From contig NC_016132.3 of NCBI RefSeq assembly GCF_000005505.3, forward strand, positions 46,700,914 through 46,764,913: DNA of 64,000 nt, given 5' to 3'. The notes under the pieces are model-generated. The model searched no databases, was not told the DNA's origin, and saw only the letters and a program-made list of their open reading frames with translations. Positions within the stretch are counted from its first letter, which is position 1. Each line of letters starts with the position of its first letter. Positions 11,667-23,400 of the stretch are shown here, one piece after another. The position numbers and the translations under genes were made by a program. Source of the stretch: Brachypodium distachyon (Eukaryota > Streptophyta > Magnoliopsida > Poales > Poaceae).

Positions 11667-12595
11667 CATTTTTAAACATTTTAAAGACGAGAAGGACTCT
11701 ACGGTGATTTTATCGTAGTCGTCGTTGCGAAAACGACCTGCCACTCCAGGCCTGCACGCCGCGCCAGGACGGTCATGACAAATCTTTTTTTTTTCTGAAT
11801 CACCCAGGCATCCAATGTATTTCTGGACGAGTCTGGACGTCGGGCATTGTTAGCTTTTTTATTTCTGGCGACGTGGGGCATGTTCTTTTTGTTACTCTGA
11901 TAGAGCTAGACATTGTTAGTTGCTGCATCGTTCCCTAATTAATTTGCATAGGCTGTTTTTAAGAGCACGCGGAAGTTTCGTCATTGAAAACGAAGGTTAT
12001 TTTATTTTTTATATGCAAACGAAAGGGTTTGACCGTTGACGTTTACTTTGAAACCAAGGGCATGACATGTGTGTAGGACCCATCATTAGCCATTATGCTG
12101 GCCCTTCGCTTTTCTTCCTTGTCCATCAGATTTCTTCGCTCATTGCTTTTTCTTCCCTGCCAGACACTTGTGGCCACAAAATCATTTCTTCCATTTTCTT
12201 CCATGAACAGGACACCACAAGCAAGTTGCGCAAATAAAAAACTTGTAAATTTTCAAGAAAAAATGAATGATCGAAACTTACGAGAGACGTGTTGGTTGTT
12301 TCCCCATTCTATGCTGTGCATCAACTTGAATTGTATAAGAGTCCATAGAGATACACATCATTTATTTTGGGACGGAGGCCACGCCAGTGGTCAATTCGTT
12401 CCATGCCGTCTAGATCGGGCAGCTATCAAAAGATTTCAGAAAAGTCGAGCCAATCCACAGATTTCCACCTCAGTACAGTGCAGCAGTCGAGTCTCCGCTC
12501 TCCAGTCCACCCAGCTACTGCTATAAACGCATCGCACAGGTGCGCTGCATCCTGGATCTTCCTTCTTCACCAGCTAAACCAACCAACCGATCAAA

Positions 12596-15346
12596 ATGGC
12601 GCCACCACCCAGCAATCCCAAGCTCTTCACTTGGCACCTCTGCTTCCTTCTCCTTGTGTTCACCGCCACCCTCTCCGCCGCTGCCTCCCCCTACCAATCC
12701 GTCTGCTCCTCCCTGACACCCCCTGCCAACCGCCGTACCGACTCCGACGACGCCCTTTCACTCACCCGCTCCTTCCAGATCTCCACCGGCCACTTCACCG
12801 GCGGGGACAACCTGTTCTCCCCAGATGATGATGATGACCTCTACAACTACCGGTCATTCTCCCTTTTTCCCCACGGAGCCTTCCGCACAAACGACCCGGC
12901 TCTCGTGCACCTCACCGCTACCCTCACCGTCACCGGCCCACGCAATGCCAGCAGCACCTACCGGAGCCCTGGCCGTCGGCACCGCTATAATTACACCATG
13001 TCCCAATCCATTTCCTTCGTCCTTGACGGCTACTACTCCAACACCTCACACCAACTCTGCATGGTCGGGTCGGGCACTGAGCTCGCCGCCGACGGCTCTC
13101 TCAAGCACTACTCCGATGTCGTCCTCCGCCTCCGTGTCCCTAGCCCTCCCAAACTCAACGACCCCTTGGTGTCCGGCAGTCTAGAGGGATCCAGTGACTT
13201 TGGGACCGTCAACCTCCTCGCGTATGCCGAAGGCGACAACTACAAATACGCCGCCGAGCGCGCGCCCTGTGGCAGCCCACCGACTACGCCGGTGAGGGGC
13301 ACGCTCCAGGCGCTCGGAGGCGGCTTCTCGTGCGCCCACCTGAAAGAGCAGCTCATGACCTCGTATAAGCTGGAGCATGGCGGCGTCGCAGACACGTCGA
13401 CGAGCGCCTCATCCCCGCTTCTGCGGATGCTGCCGCGCATGCACATCAACCAGATGCAGTGCACCGCGGATGGCGCAGTGCGCGCATACATGGTGTTCTC
13501 CAACAACACCGGGTCCGAGAGCCGTCAACGTAGGGTTTTCCACCACTACGGTCAACACCGCGTCTTAGTCGATGAGGAGGCTGTCGTGGCCGACGGGCAC
13601 TGGAACTCGACTCGTGGCGTGCTTTGCCTTAGGGCGTGCCCGGTGGTGCGCTCGGCCGTGACATCTGCTCGCAAAGTGAGCGAGTGCGGGATCGGGATTA
13701 GCTTCTGGTTCCCGGCCGCGTGGACCATGCGGGACAGGAGCCTCGTGGCCGGGATGCTTTGGAACTCAAGTCAGGCTGGGAACGGCAACCACGGTGACGC
13801 TGGACAGATCTCCGGTGTGATATCAGCGTCGAGCATCGACACCGACAACCAAAGAAGCAGCAACCTCTCAGATGTGAAGTACAACTACAACGACACCATG
13901 ATTGAGGAGGCGAAGAAGCATTATATGAAGATCAAGAAGAAGCAACAGTTCAATGGGTTGTTCCCGGGTAACCTTACTTACAATGACTTCGAGCTTCGTT
14001 TCTACTCACGAGGTGGAATGGGCAGTGGAGAAGCCTATCCAGTCACGATTGGTTCGGTGATGGTCCAAGGGGATAGGCTGGCCGCCGACAATTCCGTGTC
14101 GGTGGTTGACACGAAGCAAGACCTCCTGAACGTCAGCTATGATATACGCCACTTTGTTCCATCTGATGATTGGGTACGTCCTCCGAATGTGTCGTTGTAC
14201 TCATATACCATGCAGGAAAGACGGATCTCGGCAGAGGGTGTTTATGATCCCAAGAGGGGCATCATGAGCATGGTCGGTTGCCGAGAGCTGAACGTCTCGA
14301 CGGACTGTCAGATACTGGTAACATTGATGTTTGCCCCCCTGGACGCCAGGGCACAGGAGTACGGCAGGGGAGCAATCAGCAGCCTGAGAGACAACAAGAA
14401 CGACCCCCTTTTCTTCGAGAAGATCGACATCCATTTGTACGGGATGTACATGGAACAAGTGTCCGAGGCGATATCGAGGATGGACTTGGAGAGCATCATG
14501 CTGGTGGCCTCCACAACGCTGTCATGCGTCTTCACCGTCCTGCAGATCCTCCACACCAAGAAGAACCCCGAGGCGGCTCCGGCCACGTCCATCACCATGC
14601 TTGCCATTCTCACCCTGGGGTACCTGACCCCTCTCGTGCTTAACTTCGAGGCCCTGTTCGTAAGCAGGAGGACCCAGTACTATACGTTCTCGAGATACGC
14701 CGTGCTCGAGCTGAAAGAAGTGATGATGAGGGCACCTATGCTGATCGCCTTCGTGCTGCAGCTACGCCTTATTCAGCTGGTGTGGTCCGGCCGCCGGGGA
14801 TCGGCCGACCAGAGCAAATCCGCGACGGCGCCGCCGTCCGCGTCGGAGAGGATAGTGCTGCAGATATGCCTGCCTCTGTACCTGCTCGGAGGAGTCCTTG
14901 CCGGGATCGTCCACGTGGTCAACGTCCGCGCAGCACGGGAGGACTCGCTGGTGGTTCGCATCGGCGGAGAGCCGGCCACGATCTGGGAGGACCTCGTGTC
15001 GTACGCGGGGCTTATACTGGACGGCTTCCTGCTCCCTCAGATCATCCTGAACGCGTCCTTGGCAGGCTCTGGAGTTCGAGCGATTTCGCCATGGTTTTAC
15101 ATGGGGGGCACCATGATCCGTGCGATGCCTCACGTGTATGATGTGGTTCGGGCTCGGGTCTACGAACCGAGCATCAGCCCCTCCGACGTATATGCGAGCC
15201 CTCGCAGCGACCTCTTCGGCGTTGCGTGGGACATCGTTATACCGTGCGGAGCAGCGCTGCTGGCCTTGCTGTTGTTCTTGCAGCAGCGACTTGGAGGCTC
15301 GCAGAGGAGGAGATCAGGTGGGTATGAGATGGTCTCTAACCTCTAG
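12596..15346 (+). CDS. DUF2921 family membrane protein, 916 aa, single exon
   Basis: One uninterrupted frame runs from ATG to TAG. Residues 8-28 form a secretion signal. Residues about 30-620 are a large luminal or extracellular region with many Asn-X-Ser/Thr sites and Cys residues, arranged as in DUF2921 proteins. The last third has seven hydrophobic segments at roughly 632-652, 665-688, 709-729, 752-777, 794-822, 829-851 and 873-895, and the tail is short and basic. The best-known family member is Arabidopsis FLYING SAUCER1, an endomembrane E3 ligase affecting pectin methylesterification. No RING motif follows the helices here, so ligase activity should not be assumed. The family call rests on recognition; the function of RING-less grass members is unknown to me. 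Coding GC is much higher than in flanking DNA, as is usual for intronless grass genes. Confidence 0.88.
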   Translation: MAPPPSNPKLFTWHLCFLLLVFTATLSAAASPYQSVCSSLTPPANRRTDSDDALSLTRSFQISTGHFTGGDNLFSPDDDDDLYNYRSFSLFPHGAFRTNDPALVHLTATLTVTGPRNASSTYRSPGRRHRYNYTMSQSISFVLDGYYSNTSHQLCMVGSGTELAADGSLKHYSDVVLRLRVPSPPKLNDPLVSGSLEGSSDFGTVNLLAYAEGDNYKYAAERAPCGSPPTTPVRGTLQALGGGFSCAHLKEQLMTSYKLEHGGVADTSTSASSPLLRMLPRMHINQMQCTADGAVRAYMVFSNNTGSESRQRRVFHHYGQHRVLVDEEAVVADGHWNSTRGVLCLRACPVVRSAVTSARKVSECGIGISFWFPAAWTMRDRSLVAGMLWNSSQAGNGNHGDAGQISGVISASSIDTDNQRSSNLSDVKYNYNDTMIEEAKKHYMKIKKKQQFNGLFPGNLTYNDFELRFYSRGGMGSGEAYPVTIGSVMVQGDRLAADNSVSVVDTKQDLLNVSYDIRHFVPSDDWVRPPNVSLYSYTMQERRISAEGVYDPKRGIMSMVGCRELNVSTDCQILVTLMFAPLDARAQEYGRGAISSLRDNKNDPLFFEKIDIHLYGMYMEQVSEAISRMDLESIMLVASTTLSCVFTVLQILHTKKNPEAAPATSITMLAILTLGYLTPLVLNFEALFVSRRTQYYTFSRYAVLELKEVMMRAPMLIAFVLQLRLIQLVWSGRRGSADQSKSATAPPSASERIVLQICLPLYLLGGVLAGIVHVVNVRAAREDSLVVRIGGEPATIWEDLVSYAGLILDGFLLPQIILNASLAGSGVRAISPWFYMGGTMIRAMPHVYDVVRARVYEPSISPSDVYASPRSDLFGVAWDIVIPCGAALLALLLFLQQRLGGSQRRRSGGYEMVSNL

Positions 15347-17448
15347 CCTAACACAGGGCAGTTGTGGACTTGTGGTACGACCATGTGGGATAAGTATTGG
15401 AGTAGAGAAAAATGTGTTGCCTGACAGCAAAGAAGAAAGTATACCTCATATATACGCGAACTAAATGGAATCTCGGATTATAGGTGCTGGTCTAGCCCAT
15501 TTGCTCTCCATTATTGTTCTGGATACAGTACTATACTGAATGCTCTTAAGAAAAACATGGATTGGATGGATAAAGGGTTTGAACTATAAAATATTTTGAA
15601 TTTGCATTTTTTTTTCATGTAACATTATTAACTACTTCAATCATGATTCAATCGGAAAGCACAGGTTATGACGCATTGGTGGCTTAGACCATCAAATTCA
15701 CCCGAAGAAAAGAAAATCCCCTAACGCTCTTGCTCTTTGTTGAAATGTTCCCATGTAAGCCCAATGATTCTTACTATTTCTAATGATTCTTACCATCAAA
15801 TTAACCCCAAGAAAAAAATCCCCTAACGCTCTTGCTCATGCTCGAAATGTACACATTTAAAAACTTATGTGCAGAATTAGGTTGAGAAATGTGCATATTA
15901 CTATTTCTAAATTGATGACCCTGAAAAATGATTCTTTATTGAAATGGATTGGTTAGTTAGACACTTAAGAATTTGTGTGCATCATAGGTTTACAAATTTG
16001 CAACTTGCTAAATCTCAATTTTTCTTACAACTCCATAGCTTTTTGATGTCATAGAATTGGTAGTTTTGTGAAACTTACTTGTTAAGGTCTGGTGCATTTG
16101 ATTCACAGTGAAGTCCTTTAGTGATTACTTGAATTGACCCTTTCTTACTGCCTTTTCCACGGGATGACAGGAACAGTTGAATGTCATCGCCAAACTCTGG
16201 AAATGGCCAACACAGAAAAAACATAGGAATTAACGTTTCAATGAGAATAGCAAAACATAGGGATAATGGCGGAGAGAAGCAAAGGACTAAATATACTTTA
16301 GCATCACCTTTACAGATAGGACCCAGCTAGCAGCTAGGATTTCTCTTCGTTTAGTTCTCACATAGGTAATGATCGGGTTCAACGTCCACGGTGTGAGTAC
16401 GCAATGAAAGTTACAAAATAAAGACTGAGTCCAACCATATGTTTATTTTCCTCTGAAATCTGGAGAAATGTGAATAATGTTACAAAATAAAGTCTGAGTC
16501 CAACCATATGTTTAAATTTTGCATAGTCAAGATATGCTAGATAAACAATAAGGAAAAGTGCGGCATTTAAACTGACCTTCAAAACTTCAAGGATTTCTCG
16601 GTGGTGGTCATCCGGCGTATAGCTAATGAGGTTGCCCAGTGGCAAAAGTCGTTGCAGGAACAAGAAAGTTACCACTTGGTTTAGTTTCCCTCTAGGGTGC
16701 ATCTTGAACTTGTTGGACCAAGATGTACCCGCAGTGGTGCCTCAATATATGAGCAATGGACTGTCTCAAAAAAAGTGAAATAGCAAGCAAGAAAAATCTA
16801 CCACAACCTGCAGTATCATATCAATTTCCAGTACTGTTCCTCTTGTTTTATCCAAACTGCTAATTACACTTTGGAGTGATACAACATAACTAAACATAAG
16901 AAAATAAGATAATGTCAGGTATCTCGACTGGGATAGTGTATACAGAAATTTTTACAACATAGTAACCGTATTGAAGCGATACAATATGCCTATTCAATGT
17001 GTTTCTTGACACATCAAGTTCATTGCCAGCACTACTCAAAAGTTTCACATCTGTTACATACAACAGATCACCCATGCTCGGAAAATTACTGACTGTAATG
17101 TATATTTTTTGACCTGGAATCTTGTGTATTATGTTCTTTTCTTGCTTTCATCCTTGCAGAACCAAAATAAATAACCGAAGCTGTAACAATTTAAGCATAA
17201 GAAAGGCAACATTAATTGAACGTAATTGTGCAAATGATGCGGGTGCGATCTAGTGCCAAGTAACCTATCCAGTAAGCAGAAGACATCAACAAATAACAGA
17301 AACTAGAAATGAGTTAGTAGTGTCGACATGGATCCTAGTATCATAAAAGTACACAGAAGAACTAAGTTTATTAATTCCAATTCTTTTAGCACAATTATGT
17401 GGGAGTTCAGTGGAGTGAGAAGCGAGATAGTACCTTGAAGATGGGCTA
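15347..17448. other. Intergenic region between convergent DUF2921 and TPC1 genes
   Basis: This contains the 3' UTRs of both genes. Two imperfect direct repeats are visible. One is about 60 bp, near 15687-15750 and 15792-15850 (shared 'aaatcccctaacgctcttgc'). The other is about 37 bp, near 16409-16446 and 16478-16515 (shared 'gagtccaaccatatgttta'). No gene is supported; the frame at 16379-16702 is created by the second repeat. Confidence 0.5.
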
Positions 17449-20400
17449 TCAATCAGAGTTCTGAGATCCATCAAGTTCATTGCTCAACATATGGTGGAGC
17501 AGAATATCAACCATGGTACCCTTTGACCTCACACTACAACACGTAAACGATAAGGCTGCAAGCCTGTAACAGTATGTTATTACATAATAGTAAATAATAA
17601 TGATGTGCATTACCGCATAGATCGGCGTTTGTTTCTTCCTCCAGATGTAGGATCCTGCAAGGATGAGGAGTGCCCTCAAACATGAGCTACTCAATCCAGA
17701 TATGAAGTAGCAGAAATATTTATCTCACATGGATATCAGCTTCTCCAGCTTTCTCCAGTTCCATCTCAGCGAAAAATGCCTCCAACACAAATGCTACAAT
17801 CTGACAAGACAAAGCGATAACAATTTATTTAATCAGTAACTAAAAATTTATTAACAAATAATAAGGTTTAATTCCTGGAAATATCCACTTCTCAACGAAG
17901 TTCTGACCATGCACAGATCAGTCATTCATCATCTAATATTATGCAAAGTTAGAACCTTATATTATGGATGTTGCTGGATGAACAAAAAAGTGAAAAGCTA
18001 CTTGAGACCTTACCAGATTAAGCAGCAGTAATATTGAAATAAGGTAAAAGCTGACAAAATAAATCAGGCTCCAAGAACTTCCAGTCAGTTGTTTGTAGCT
18101 CTGAAAATATGAGAAAGGATAAAGAAACACATGTTAACAATTACAAAAAAATAGTTCAATATCTTTACACAGTGGTCTTCAAAAAAATTGTTGTAAGCTA
18201 ATGGCAGGAAATCTTGACCCTATTAGCTCATTTTATAGAAACAGAGCAATATTCTTACCTCCATCCACACGTGCCAATTGCCCATCACTAACAAATTGAA
18301 CAGAGTTACCATACCACTTGGATAATCATTGAAGTTAAAAAGCAGATAGCTGAACACGTCAAGGTATAAAAAGTGAGAATTATCTGAAACAATTATAGCT
18401 TAGCTTAGAGTCTCTTTTCTTGTTTTGCTTTCTTTTGTAGATTAACTTGTTTTAGTTTTCTTTGGTAGGCTAGCTTGCAGTTTTATTGGCTTTCCCTTTG
18501 TAAGATTTCACGACGTCTCAGCGTTCCCCTTCTAATACAAAATGACACGCATTCTGATGCGTGTTCGAGAAACAAAAATCTGAAACAAATATCTCGAAAA
18601 CATGGTTAAGGTTTTACTGTTTTAGCATAGCAGTTATGTGGGCCTCGACCAAGGATCAAAAAAGGGATTTCAAATGTCACCATAGCAAGGCTGGTAGCCA
18701 CCTAGTAAGTAACTGGGTGTTTACCAGCAAATCAATAACTCATTTTGATCTATTCCCTCTTGCTATTTCATTTTAAAAATTCCTTCCTTAAATTATTGCG
18801 TTTGTTTGGTGTTCTGTGTTCTATGAGCATTAAATCTTTGTTTCATGTAAATAGTATGAAAGTATCTCTTGTCAGACTGATATTAATTTGCTTATCCTGG
18901 CCGGTACAGCTAGTAACCGCCGGTTACAGCATTACCACCAATACATCTGAATCCTTGGCCACAACAAACTGTAAAATTCTCAGTGGAATCCCAACAAAGG
19001 AGCAAGAACAAAGAAGGATACTCGTTATCGAAGAGACTGGTTTCTTCCAGTGTAGGGTTGCCTGCATACACAATGCCACCAAAAATCTGCAAACAGAGGA
19101 ACCTCAATTATCAGCTCAGAAATAGTAAGATGACAAAATTACCAATGGTATTTCAACAATGAAGGCACCCAGTTCAGATCAGGAAAAGCTCAAACAACAA
19201 TACCAACTAGTACATGGGTAAATCTGTGGACAAAGAAAAAAGAGCGATTACTGGCATAAATAATGGGTTTCTGTATATAGGCGGATAATCGTTCCACTAA
19301 ATAAATTGACAACCAACTTGAATATTTTTTTTCACATCATACTTAATCAAGCAAGCATGTGAAATGAATAATAAGCACAAGGCTTATGTTTCTCTAACAA
19401 CACAAGCTTTGAGGTGAATTAGTTAGTACTCCCTTCGATCCATAATAAGTGTCTCAGATTTTGTACTAACTTAGTGCAAAGTTGTATTAAATCCGAGACA
19501 CTTATTATGGATCGGAGGGAGTACTTAGTTAGGGCATAAAACTTAATATGGAAATATTCCAACCTGCAACCCTAGGGAGCAGTACATGCAAAGAACACAG
19601 AATACGATCCCCAGATATGGCATCAAACTAGACATCAGAGTAAGGAATGTCGCAACAAATGCTCTGAAACGGCGAACTTGCAACAAAATTCTTGTTAGGC
19701 GCAACACCCTTCCAAGGAGAAGATATCGAATCCTGGCGAGCAAACATCAAAGGAAAGTAAGTTACATATTTGACCGTGAGCTAGAGCAAGCGAACAAGAA
19801 ATAGTTAGATTTTTTCAGATCCGATATCTCGTTGGAATGTTTTTTTAGTAGATAAATGTTGAATTGGTAATTCCAATAACTATAGCTTAGGACATCACTT
19901 CATGTATCTCAACATGATATTTTGTGTTGCAGTTTCTTGTATTACAGAGGAGCCAAACTACATGCTCCCTAAATCACCATCGTATTAAGAATCTTATTGT
20001 AGTTTGTTTAGCTGCCTGATTCTAACCTGGTGGGCCTTTTCAAAGAGCATGCAGTTTACGGTTGGGTTTTGACCCCAATACCACTACTCATATAGCACAT
20101 GGAGGTCATTTATTTTGGTTCAAGAAATCAAATAAGAATAGCATACTAGAAAGATTGATCTGTATTTATGACATGACTAAATTTTGTAAGTAATGGATCA
20201 TAAACACAGTGAACTTACCATTCTCCATTTGAAAGAAATGGAAGCTTTGATGGGAAGGCGAATGTTAGAGTCTCTCCAATAACTAACAAGGAAAACAGAT
20301 GTTAGGTACTACAGAATTTCATTTTGACACGAATATAATGCAAGACATACAAGGTTCCATTCAAAAGGAGCTCTCACGGATATGAAAGGAGGTATCAAAT

Positions 20401-23400
20401 CAAACAATAGTACATAGTAGTTGTTAACTTATTTTCTGTGAGAACTGCACAGAAAAAAGAGAAGGGCTGTGGTCAGGATGCTGGTGGGTATCAGTTGCCC
20501 GTTACCTTAACCATACCCGTTTAAATGGGTACAGAATTTTTCGCTCATATGATGATGGCTCGGATATGGGCAATTACCCACTAGGCTGGAGGGGAAAACA
20601 GGTAAATCAGTCGATCCCCATTCTTCATCCCCGATCCCATCTCATACGGCCGACCGGCGGCAGCCGACCGCCGAGGCGCCGACGGGGCTGCAAGGCAGGG
20701 TCACGGGAGGCGGCCACGGTGGTTCGCCACCACGCGCTCCGGCGGCAGCCGCGTCGCGCTTCTGCCTTCCTCTTGGTGCTCATCACCTTCGCCGTCTTCT
20801 CATCCCCCAACCTCGTTGCCCACCACTGCCGGCGGAGGAGAGACCGACTCCGGCAGCGCCGAGTCCGTCGAGGAATCCGGCGGCGGCGGCAGCTCCACGC
20901 GCTCCCGCGCCCGCCGCGACCTCAGGTGATTAGATTGAATCAGCAAAGGTTTCACACCTCTCTCTCTGGATTCGCTTCGATCTGCTCTGCTTCGAGCGCG
21001 CGCAGTGGACGGAGGTCATCTCCTGGGGTTTGGGGAACTCGAGCATGGGGTTTGGGATTCTTTGTTTTCAGTACCAGCTTGTTCTGGAACCTGCTTGGTT
21101 TCAGTTAATCAGTCCGCCTGAGGAGCCTCTCTCAACCCCTCCTCTTCTCTCTTCTCTTTGTTATCTGCACTGTAATTAGTCTCCTCTGCTGCTGTTCTCC
21201 CCTTGCTCCATGACGACATTTGTATTCCACGCTTTCTTAATTAATGAATCACAGCGCTGTTCTTGTTCAAATATTGGTTACTTTGTACTTTGGAGAACCA
21301 TTTGTGTTGCCAGTGCAAAATCATGCTCAATTTATGTGCCTTTCTCAATTCTAGCTATTCCGTATTTGTTTTGCCAGTGTTGCTCTTCATCTAGAAGAGA
21401 TGCAACCAGTAACAAAAAGAATTGTTGTTTAGCCTGGGATTTTGCTGCCATGCCTGACGCCATGCGGGCTCTCCCACGAAAACTAAGCTCATGCCCAAAT
21501 TGCCCATTATCCAATGGATATGGGTAAAGTGGTTAATGGATAATTTGGGGAGGGTAAATATAGGGATTTCATTCTATGGGTACGGGGAGGGCAACAGCCG
21601 GGTTAGGCCATACCCTCCCCAACGGCATCCTGAGCTGTGGGATAGACAAAAGCTTAGATTTGACAAGCACCATGCATCATTGTTTGTGTGTGTGGAAAGT
21701 ATGGCTTTATATGTTGATTATCCAATGATCCTGATCAGCGAATAATCAGTTATGTCCTATAATATATGCCCGTAATCTTTTTCTTTTCCGCAAATATATG
21801 CCTGTAATCATGCATTCGCCTACACCAGCCATGCAGGTTTCTATCCTTTTTATACATTCTGTAGAGTTGTGAACACAAAACTTCTCTTTCTAATCAATGT
21901 TTTTCAGATCAGATGGATTTTCCTTAATAATGCAAGATGACAGGTACCGGTGGAAAAAGAAAAAAAATCATGGCAGAAGTGAGATTAAACTCAACCAACA
22001 AAAGAAATGTGATAAACTTACATATAGTCCAAGTAAGCACAAAATCAAACTTGTTTTGGCCTTCCATCCAATAAGCGCCAAATCCTAATGAAAATATTTT
22101 CAGCGCCATCTCGGCAACATAAATCCATCCTGCAAAATATTGTTTCATGTAACATATGATTAAAATCTCCAGGAATCAAGCCTTTGAGGATGAAAAGGCA
22201 TCAATAAAATATTTCAACTGATTGGTTAGGTGCCAATAGGAAAGACGAGGGGACAAGGATGAAAAAAGTTTACAAACTGCAGTTTAAGATGATAATAAAG
22301 TTCCAGGTTATTCGCTAAGCAAACCCATCTAGGAGTCTGGAAATGAGAAAATAAAAAATGTACCTTTATGATTCATTTATACAATCTTCACTAAATATAT
22401 AACGAATGTACAGAGTAACGACAGTACCCTGGCCATTTACCACATGATAGGAAAGAGAACCCTCGAATCCACTGTTCATGTTATACTCAACACTTACCAG
22501 ATATACTAGTCACTGTAGAATGTAAACCGATAATGTGAAGTCCAAGTGTTGGCATACACCGAAGGCACCAAGTGAATGTGGTGGGCAAGTGTGATTCTGC
22601 ATAATGCAGACTAAGGCTAACATGTAGAATCTGGACCAACATTTAGGCCAATGCTGGCATAGTGTTGGGCATTAAGGCACTAAAATTCTACTCCCTCCGA
22701 TCCAAAGTTGTACTAAATCAGCGACACTTATTATGGATAAAATAGGTAGCATCTAGAACCAACCAGTTCATCTTTTATAATTGTAATTTACTTCTGAGAA
22801 CACATTACTGCAATTTATGATGTAATTATAATACTGATTCATATCATCTTGGTACTTCAAATATGTATGTTGCTCGTGTTCTGTTCTTTTTAAACCTTCC
22901 ACCCATTGTGATCTGTCAAGCTTCATGCGCTAGCCAACACAACCAAAAAACCGATCTGATAGGAAGGGCAAGGCAATTCACTTATACGCTTCATGGACGG
23001 AGGGGGTAACAACAATTTTAAGATAAATTGTGAAAGCCAGGACTTGAACTTGAGACCTTTGGCTCTGATACCATGTCAAGCTTCATGTGCTAGCCAACGC
23101 AACCAAAAGAGCAATCTGAAGGAAAGGGCTAGGCAATTCACTTATACACTTCAACAAAACATGATTCCTTATGACTTACGCAGTACCATGAGAGCCTAAA
23201 ACAGGAGTAACACAAAGATGCTATAAAAGGCCATTCTACCTGAGAAAAAACTACTAGCAAAGGAAGAAAAAAAATGAAATGCTTGGTAGCTATCAAGGTC
23301 AAGATAATGTACTCCCTCCATTCGGAAATAGATGACTTTTTGGACAAAGACGTGGTCTCCAACATGCAACTTTCACATTCATTTTCATAAAAAATATGCT

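Larger units (their letters stand above)
10436..12595. other. Spacer, second copy of the duplicated unit, and DUF2921 promoter
   Basis: This corresponds to 7291-8982. Roughly 10600-11170 is divergent or newly inserted, while 11175-12595 aligns with the first spacer. No gene is supported. The bases just before ATG 12596 ('accgatcaaa') are nearly the same as those before the truncated copy ('accgatcgaa' before 8983), so both copies carry the DUF2921 5' UTR and probably its promoter. Confidence 0.55.

Noticed and set aside
14762..15133. Antisense frames inside the DUF2921 gene
   Set aside because: High GC suppresses stop codons on all frames. They are shadows of the sense frame, which has the signal peptide and membrane helices.
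16379..16702. 107-codon minus frame downstream of TPC1
   Set aside because: It is produced by a 37-bp direct repeat, has no family match, and lies in the probable TPC1 3' UTR or intergenic DNA.
20566..21108. 180-codon open frame as a gene
   Set aside because: It lies within the hAT-like element in a TPC1 intron. The gene-like part shifts frame, and the left part reads through the transposon end.
23030..23073. tRNA-like B-box 'gttcaagtcc' on the minus strand
   Set aside because: It lies inside the TRIM, next to the primer-binding site; the surrounding 70 bases do not fold as a tRNA.
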